From CAYFUF01 sp964394795 (GTDB lineage Bacteria > Bacillota > Clostridia > Tissierellales > Peptoniphilaceae): a stretch of 64,000 nt of DNA. Below are positions 59,305 to 64,000 of the stretch, piece by piece. The first letter of the stretch is position 1. Every line of letters starts with the position of its first letter. The notes under the pieces were generated by a model. It saw only the letters and a program-made list of their open reading frames with translations. It searched no databases and had not been told where the DNA came from. The position numbers and the translations under genes are program-made. The stretch is taken from positions 1 to 64,000 of the forward strand of contig CAYMYX010000007.1 of NCBI GenBank assembly GCA_964394795.1. Direction: 5' to 3'.

Positions 59305-60250
59305 TAGACTAGGAATCGAACAACAAAATATTACCAGGAATATTATGGATGCGATTAGGCAAGTCGTTATCGGTAAGGAAGACGTCACCAAAAAGATGTT
59401 GATCTGCCTTCTCTCTGGGGGCCATGTCCTCATCGAAGACGTCCCTGGCATCGGTAAGACGACCATAGTCAATGCTCTAGCTAGGTCTGTTAATCTCCAA
59501 TTCCAAAGAATCCAGTTTACTCCGGACCTGATGCCATCAGATATCACCGGCTTCAACCTGTATAATCCCAAGGAAGGAGACTTTGTCTTCCAAGAAGGAG
59601 CAATCAATACCCAGATTCTATTGGCCGATGAGATTAACCGGTCTTCACCAAGGACACAATCCGCCCTGTTGGAGGCCATGCAAGAGGGCCAAGTCACCGT
59701 GGAAGGTGTCACTTATGAACTTCCGCATCCCTTCATGGTATTAGCAACCCAGAATCCTATCGATCAGGTTGGTACCTATCCACTACCGGAAGCCCAATTA
59801 GACCGTTTTATGATGCGACTCTCCGTTGGTTATCCTTCCTTCGAAGAAGAAATGGATATCGTATCCCTTGATTCTAACAGCCTAAAAGCTGCCAAAGAAG
59901 TCCAGGCGGTAGTAGGCCAAGATGAAATTCTCTGGATGCAAAGACAAGTCAGGAATATTGAAGTCAACGATGCCGTAAAAGGCTACATCTTGGCGATTTG
60001 CCGAGCAACAAGAGACCACGAACTCATCGAGTTAGGTGTCAGCCCAAGAGCCAGCCAAATGCTTTTAATTGCCTCTTCCGCACTCGCATTATTGAGCGGA
60101 AGAAGTTATGTCATACCTGATGATGTCCAGGCGCTAGCTCACGATGTCCTCGATCACCGTATTATCCTCAAACCCCAAGCCAGGGGCAGGGGAGTAACCG
60201 ACTATGATGTCATTGAAGAAGTAATAAAAGGAACGGTGGCGCCTCGATGA
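59294..60250 (+). CDS. MoxR-family AAA+ ATPase
   Basis: Chaperone-like ATPase thought to aid maturation or assembly of partner proteins. Walker A EDVPGIGKTT (49-57), Walker B LLADEINRSSPRTQSALLEAMQE, then GTYPLPEAQLDRFMMR with the sensor/arginine-finger region. Start 59294 follows GGAGAG; an earlier ATG lies deeper in the preceding gene. Length 318 aa. Linked to a DUF58 protein and a transglutaminase membrane protein, the usual MoxR trio. Confidence 0.93.
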   Translation: MENNRLGIEQQNITRNIMDAIRQVVIGKEDVTKKMLICLLSGGHVLIEDVPGIGKTTIVNALARSVNLQFQRIQFTPDLMPSDITGFNLYNPKEGDFVFQEGAINTQILLADEINRSSPRTQSALLEAMQEGQVTVEGVTYELPHPFMVLATQNPIDQVGTYPLPEAQLDRFMMRLSVGYPSFEEEMDIVSLDSNSLKAAKEVQAVVGQDEILWMQRQVRNIEVNDAVKGYILAICRATRDHELIELGVSPRASQMLLIASSALALLSGRSYVIPDDVQALAHDVLDHRIILKPQARGRGVTDYDVIEEVIKGTVAPR

Positions 60251-61440
60251 AAGGAATACGACTACGATTCGTCTTCTGGATATTAGGCTTGGTAGCGCTC
60301 TACCTGCTGGCTAATGTCCGGCTGCGAATCTTCCCTCATATCCTTCTCATCTTTTGGCTACTTTTGCCTATTTTATCCATTATTTTCAGCTTGATTTCCA
60401 GAAGGAAGCTATCCTTGGAAATCTACGTCGATCCTAGTGCACTTGAGAGGGGAGAGCAGGGGACATGGCTCTGTAACCTAACCAATGATTCCAAATTCAT
60501 GAGCTTTTTTCTCCAATTTCCAAACTTGCAATTAGCGGAAGGAAAAGGCTATCGAACGGTGGAAATCATGCTCCAACCTGGCGAACGACGAGAACTTCGC
60601 TTGGATTTCACCACGTGGTACACAGGTAAATATCAGCTTGATGCCGAGGAGCCAATTTATGAGGACCTTCTGGGCTTCTTTTGGTTGGGCTTTTCTAAGC
60701 AGTTCAAGGCTGTCGTTTCTGACCTATATTCTTTACCTAAGGAAGACAATGACATTTTCACGGAAGACCAAGAAAACTACCTATCAGACTACCGCAATCC
60801 GGTCGATCGAAAGAGTTTAAATGCCGTCACCGACGAAGTCTACTCCATTGATCCAATCCGCCAAGGCCAAAGTCTAACCCATGCCCACTGGAAGCTAAGC
60901 GCTCGCTTACAACAGTGGATGATTAAGTCCTACAGCGAACGAGAATTGATGCCTCTACGAGTCATCGTTGATTGCAAGAACTTCAGCCCTGAGCCTAAAG
61001 TAGAATTCTTTGGAATGAGAAGAGATAAGCAAAAGATTGACAACCATCAAGCTTTGCTTCTTCGCAATCGGCTCCTTGACTCCTGTAACGACTTTCTCCA
61101 GGATGCCTTAGCCGCAGACTTAGCTATCGAATTGTGCGACCGGTCGAGTCATGTGTTAGGAAGTTACCACGGACTCTTTGACCAAATGGAAGCAGCTATC
61201 GGCCTTGCTTCTATACCTTTTGAACAAGTAAAACGAAGCTGGCACCTTGATTCCTCCGAAGAACGAAGACAAGTTATTTTCGTTCAAGAAATCGATGAGG
61301 AAACGCTAGGCTCCTTGATTCGTTATCGGGATTATGGGATTAAGTATCTCTTGGTTAGCTTCAAAGAAAACCTAACCGAAGGTATGGACAAGCAGCTGCA
61401 AGACAATCTCATTTCCACGATGTGGATAGATGAAGAATAG
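60247..61440 (+). CDS. DUF58-domain membrane protein
   Basis: Two N-terminal membrane helices (about 9-25 and 29-45), a beta-sandwich region, then the DUF58 core (VWA-like) near 180-270 with DPIRQGQSLTHAHWKLSARLQQWMIKSYSERE. The family partners MoxR; its exact role is unknown. Length 397 aa. The start overlaps the moxR stop (ATGA). Confidence 0.9.
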   Translation: MKGIRLRFVFWILGLVALYLLANVRLRIFPHILLIFWLLLPILSIIFSLISRRKLSLEIYVDPSALERGEQGTWLCNLTNDSKFMSFFLQFPNLQLAEGKGYRTVEIMLQPGERRELRLDFTTWYTGKYQLDAEEPIYEDLLGFFWLGFSKQFKAVVSDLYSLPKEDNDIFTEDQENYLSDYRNPVDRKSLNAVTDEVYSIDPIRQGQSLTHAHWKLSARLQQWMIKSYSERELMPLRVIVDCKNFSPEPKVEFFGMRRDKQKIDNHQALLLRNRLLDSCNDFLQDALAADLAIELCDRSSHVLGSYHGLFDQMEAAIGLASIPFEQVKRSWHLDSSEERRQVIFVQEIDEETLGSLIRYRDYGIKYLLVSFKENLTEGMDKQLQDNLISTMWIDEE

Positions 61441-61449
61441 GAGGCTAGC

Positions 61450-63834
61450 ATGAAAGCATTACGACAAGTTTCGCTCATCAAATACTTTCAAAAGTGGCTA
61501 ACCACATCCTTCTTTGCCATCGCTTTGACTTATTTTGTTCTTCGTTTGATGGGGATTCAATTCCCAAGTATGAGTGATTTCATCCCACAGATTTTGATTC
61601 TAACAGCTATCCTTGGGCTTGCCCTAGAATTTTGGAAGGTTAGTCTGAGTCTCATAGGAGGCCTCTTACTCATCCTAGGTCTTCAGTTTGTCACGGAGAC
61701 CAATCTCGACATTCCCTTCTTGTCCCTCAGTCAATGGATTGATTGGGGAACACAAGCAGTAGAATCCGTCCGCTGGGCAATAACCATCAATAGTCAAAAG
61801 GGGATAATGCCAACCTTTTTCCCCAACACCTTGATCTTTTTAGTTTCCCTCTTGTCTCTATTGAGCAACTGGTTGTTACCTATTCCTGTATTGAATATGT
61901 TCCTATTGGTAGCGCCTATGTTCTACCTGAATGACTTAACAGTAGATTCAAGATGGCTGATTTTCCTCTTAATAGGACTCTTCTGCGTCTATTCGTCCTA
62001 TGCTTACCGCCAAGATGAGCGGAGTTTGGAACAGAGACCCCCAATACTATTTGGGCTCACACTTATCTTACTCACTTTTGCGCTACAAACCGTCATTCCA
62101 CCAACAGCATTTTTCAATGATGACCTTTCCAAAAGTTTAAACGCTTTAACGCCCCAAGAAGGTGGAGAAATCTCTTCCTTCTCCCTGCAGGAAATGGGCT
62201 ACTACCCTCAAGGAAATCTTCGAATTGGCGGCCCTGTCGAGCTCAATGACGAAGCCTTTATGACCGTGCAGGCTCCGGCAACCTCCTTCTATTTAAGAGG
62301 ATCTGCCTACGATTCCTTCGATGGGAATTCTTGGAGTTTATCTGAACCTCAACTTCTTGAAGAATACGATTGGGATGGCAACTACTTTGACCAGTTCGGC
62401 ACCTTCATCTCGGATACCTTCTGGTTTGCTAGCCCCTATGAACGAGATATTGCATTAAATAACGCTATCTTTAAACCAATGGTGTATACTTTGCGAACGG
62501 AAGATCCAACGAAGATTGTGTTCCATGGTGGAAAGCCAGTTTGGCTGGGTTACCTTGCAAATGAAGTCCCTCCAACCGCTGAATTCGAGGAAGTCATCGA
62601 CCGCTATAGCGAAGGTGGTGAATTCTTTTTCAGTACCAACGGCATGGTTGTCAGCGGCAGGGATTACGATCAATCCGGTATCACCGTACTGGACAGCGTA
62701 GTTCCTGTGCTAAATACATGGTCCACGGAAGTGGGCATCGAAACCTTCTCCATGATGGAACCGATGCGAGGCGAAGCGAAAAATGAACTTGCTTCTTTGG
62801 TTTTGGAACACGATCGTGAGCTTCACGACCTCTTATATTTGTCTGACATGCCCTTTAATGACCTGATTAATGCCATGCGGTCCCACTTCGACCAAAACTA
62901 CACCTATAACCTGACCGTGCCCAATATCCCCAACGGCCAACTCTTTTTAGACCACTTTCTTATGTCTAAAGAAGGCTACTGTGTTTACTTTGCTACTGCT
63001 TGGAGTGAACTCCTCGCTGATATCGGCTACGAAACCAGATATGCGGAAGGTTTCGTGGTACCACAATACGCAGCAACAACACCAGAGGAACAGACCAATA
63101 TACTCTTCGATCGTGTCGTAACCGGTGAGCAAGCACACGCATGGACCGAAATCTATGTCGATGGCTTCGGCTGGTATCCTTTAGAAGCCACGCCTTCTGA
63201 CTACATCAATTCAATGAGCAATACCAATCCTTACGAGCATGTGACAGAGCCAGAAATTGAGGAAAGTTCAGAAGAAATCACCGAACCGGAACCAGAAGTT
63301 TCATCAGAGCAGATGCAAGAATCCTCTATTCAGGAATCCAGCTCGGAAGAAAGTCTAGAAGACTTACCTGAAGATGAGGAGGAAGAGATCAGAGATATAC
63401 CAATCCTGCCTATCCTCATCGTTTTACTGGTATTGGCTGCTCTTGCCTTCTTTGCCTATAGGAAGTTAACCTATTGGAAAGAAAGGCAAACCAAAGCTTC
63501 CTTAAATCAGTTCGGCACAAACGGCGAAGAATTGGTCAGCAAAGTCTGGAAACACATCAAACGACTTAACCGCTTGCTGGGCCTATCTGTAGTATCTGAA
63601 GATACCATTAAATCCTTGATGGACCGATACGTCTCTAACTTGGACGAAGAAAATCGGGAAAGGGTATTAAATGTATTGCATGAAGTTCACTATGGAAATA
63701 AGAACATCGATGCGGATGAAGTGAACCTCCTCCATGACTACTATGTCTATCTGGAGCAAAAAGTAAAAGAAAGCATGAACCCTGTTGTGTGGTTCATTCG
63801 TGATGTATTGACCATTCCTGGTCGACCTTGGTAA
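61450..63834 (+). CDS. Transglutaminase-like membrane protein (TgpA type)
   Basis: N-terminal block of about six helices (15-215), a large external part with a transglutaminase core holding Cys511 (EGYCVYFATAWSELL) and His563 (EQAHAWTEI), where the third position reads YPLEATP (Glu, common in TgpA relatives). An acidic Ser/Glu-rich linker (about 600-650), one helix (about 653-675) and a DUF4129-like cytoplasmic tail follow. Length 794 aa. GGAGG upstream of the ATG. Third member of the MoxR-DUF58 set; probably acts on proteins or cell wall outside the membrane. Confidence 0.9.
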   Translation: MKALRQVSLIKYFQKWLTTSFFAIALTYFVLRLMGIQFPSMSDFIPQILILTAILGLALEFWKVSLSLIGGLLLILGLQFVTETNLDIPFLSLSQWIDWGTQAVESVRWAITINSQKGIMPTFFPNTLIFLVSLLSLLSNWLLPIPVLNMFLLVAPMFYLNDLTVDSRWLIFLLIGLFCVYSSYAYRQDERSLEQRPPILFGLTLILLTFALQTVIPPTAFFNDDLSKSLNALTPQEGGEISSFSLQEMGYYPQGNLRIGGPVELNDEAFMTVQAPATSFYLRGSAYDSFDGNSWSLSEPQLLEEYDWDGNYFDQFGTFISDTFWFASPYERDIALNNAIFKPMVYTLRTEDPTKIVFHGGKPVWLGYLANEVPPTAEFEEVIDRYSEGGEFFFSTNGMVVSGRDYDQSGITVLDSVVPVLNTWSTEVGIETFSMMEPMRGEAKNELASLVLEHDRELHDLLYLSDMPFNDLINAMRSHFDQNYTYNLTVPNIPNGQLFLDHFLMSKEGYCVYFATAWSELLADIGYETRYAEGFVVPQYAATTPEEQTNILFDRVVTGEQAHAWTEIYVDGFGWYPLEATPSDYINSMSNTNPYEHVTEPEIEESSEEITEPEPEVSSEQMQESSIQESSSEESLEDLPEDEEEEIRDIPILPILIVLLVLAALAFFAYRKLTYWKERQTKASLNQFGTNGEELVSKVWKHIKRLNRLLGLSVVSEDTIKSLMDRYVSNLDEENRERVLNVLHEVHYGNKNIDADEVNLLHDYYVYLEQKVKESMNPVVWFIRDVLTIPGRPW

Positions 63835-63847
63835 GAAAGGAAATAAC

Positions 63848-64000
63848 ATGTCTATCATCAGAGAAATCAATGATTTTCAATTTAGAGAAGACCCAGGCGA
63901 TCCCTGGGTTGCCCGCTTCCACCACATTGATAGTTATCCGGCGGGGGATGGGGAACAAGGCGTAAAAGAAGAAGATTTGCTGGACCACGAAATGGGTGAA
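63848..64000 (+). CDS. Start of a gene cut by the window end, possibly pirin/cupin family
   Basis: 51 codons to the window edge. The sequence DPGDPWVARFHHIDSYPAGDG (read here as residues 15-35, shortened as DPWVARFHHID and YPAGDGEQG) resembles the N-terminal region of some pirin-related cupin proteins, which have HHxDxYPAGN before the cupin motifs. The diagnostic HPHRGFET motif would lie beyond the window. AGAAAGG 7 bp upstream supports ATG 63848, 13 bp after the previous stop. Confidence 0.6.
   Translation, partial: MSIIREINDFQFREDPGDPWVARFHHIDSYPAGDGEQGVKEEDLLDHEMGE

Noticed and set aside
1..64000. CRISPR arrays, insertion sequences, rRNA, tmRNA, prophage
   Set aside because: None was seen on either strand by reading.

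Overview
The window looks like a chromosomal segment of a low-to-mid GC Gram-positive bacterium, most likely a member of Clostridia. The reasons are: an IspH protein fused in frame to ribosomal protein S1, which is typical of Clostridia; RuvC beside RuvAB, where Bacilli mostly use RecU instead; sepF, lspA and an RseC-family gene; an OatA-type peptidoglycan O-acetyltransferase; an endonuclease-type MutL with no MutH; and Bacillus/Clostridium-type LexA boxes. The genus cannot be fixed from the sequence. There is one 10-N assembly gap (18131-18140). No insertion sequences, prophage, CRISPR array or rRNA were seen. The content is mainly housekeeping, densely packed, with many ATGA/TAATG overlaps.

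Layout. 1-610: end of a seven-gene tRNA array (fMet partial, Met, Glu, Tyr, Gly, Gly, Arg) with a strong terminator. 749-2928: amino-acid ABC importer (binding protein fused to permease, plus ATPase). 2983-5484 (minus): mgsA and oatA. 5674-10679: an unknown helical protein, ruvC, ruvA, ruvB, queA and tgt (Holliday-junction processing and queuosine). 10740-12932: yajC and recJ. 13064-24698: rel, a metallo-beta-lactamase-fold hydrolase, aspS, rseC, glyA, der, plsY, gpsA, an HlyD-like membrane protein, a YggS/YlmE protein and sepF. 24798-28428: lspA, ung, rluD-type, comM/yifB. 28592-42303: a long run from efp through nusB, xseAB, ispA, argR, recN, a Nudix gene, an M50 protease, scpAB, an RsuA-type pseudouridine synthase, a flavoprotein, cmk and plsC to ispH-rpsA. 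42437-50567: miaB, mutS, mutL, miaA and a PLP enzyme. 50667-50984: an SOS-controlled LysM membrane protein. 51161-56217: nucleoside/BMP-type ABC importer and its lipoprotein. 56369-58825: a small FakA-C-terminal-like protein and, on the minus strand, a CDF metal exporter followed by a tyrosine recombinase. 58984-64000: a degenerate GIY-YIG-like protein, MoxR, DUF58, a transglutaminase membrane protein and the start of a possible pirin-like gene.

How the genes work together. Several blocks serve genome maintenance (ruvCAB, recJ, xseAB, recN, ung, mutSL, scpAB). Others serve translation and tRNA modification (queA/tgt, miaA/miaB, efp, aspS, S1), phospholipid and isoprenoid synthesis (plsY, gpsA, plsC, ispA, ispH), and division or envelope (sepF, lspA, oatA, yneA-like). 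Most promoters that can be read carry an extended -10 (TGnTATAAT).

The most notable points are a promoter, Shine-Dalgarno sequence and ATG placed at the ispH/S1 fusion joint, and a YneA-like division inhibitor under two LexA boxes 32 bp apart with no lexA beside it. Next come three poorly characterised proteins: the one before ruvC, the HlyD-like one before ylmE-sepF, and the degenerate GIY-YIG-like one before moxR.
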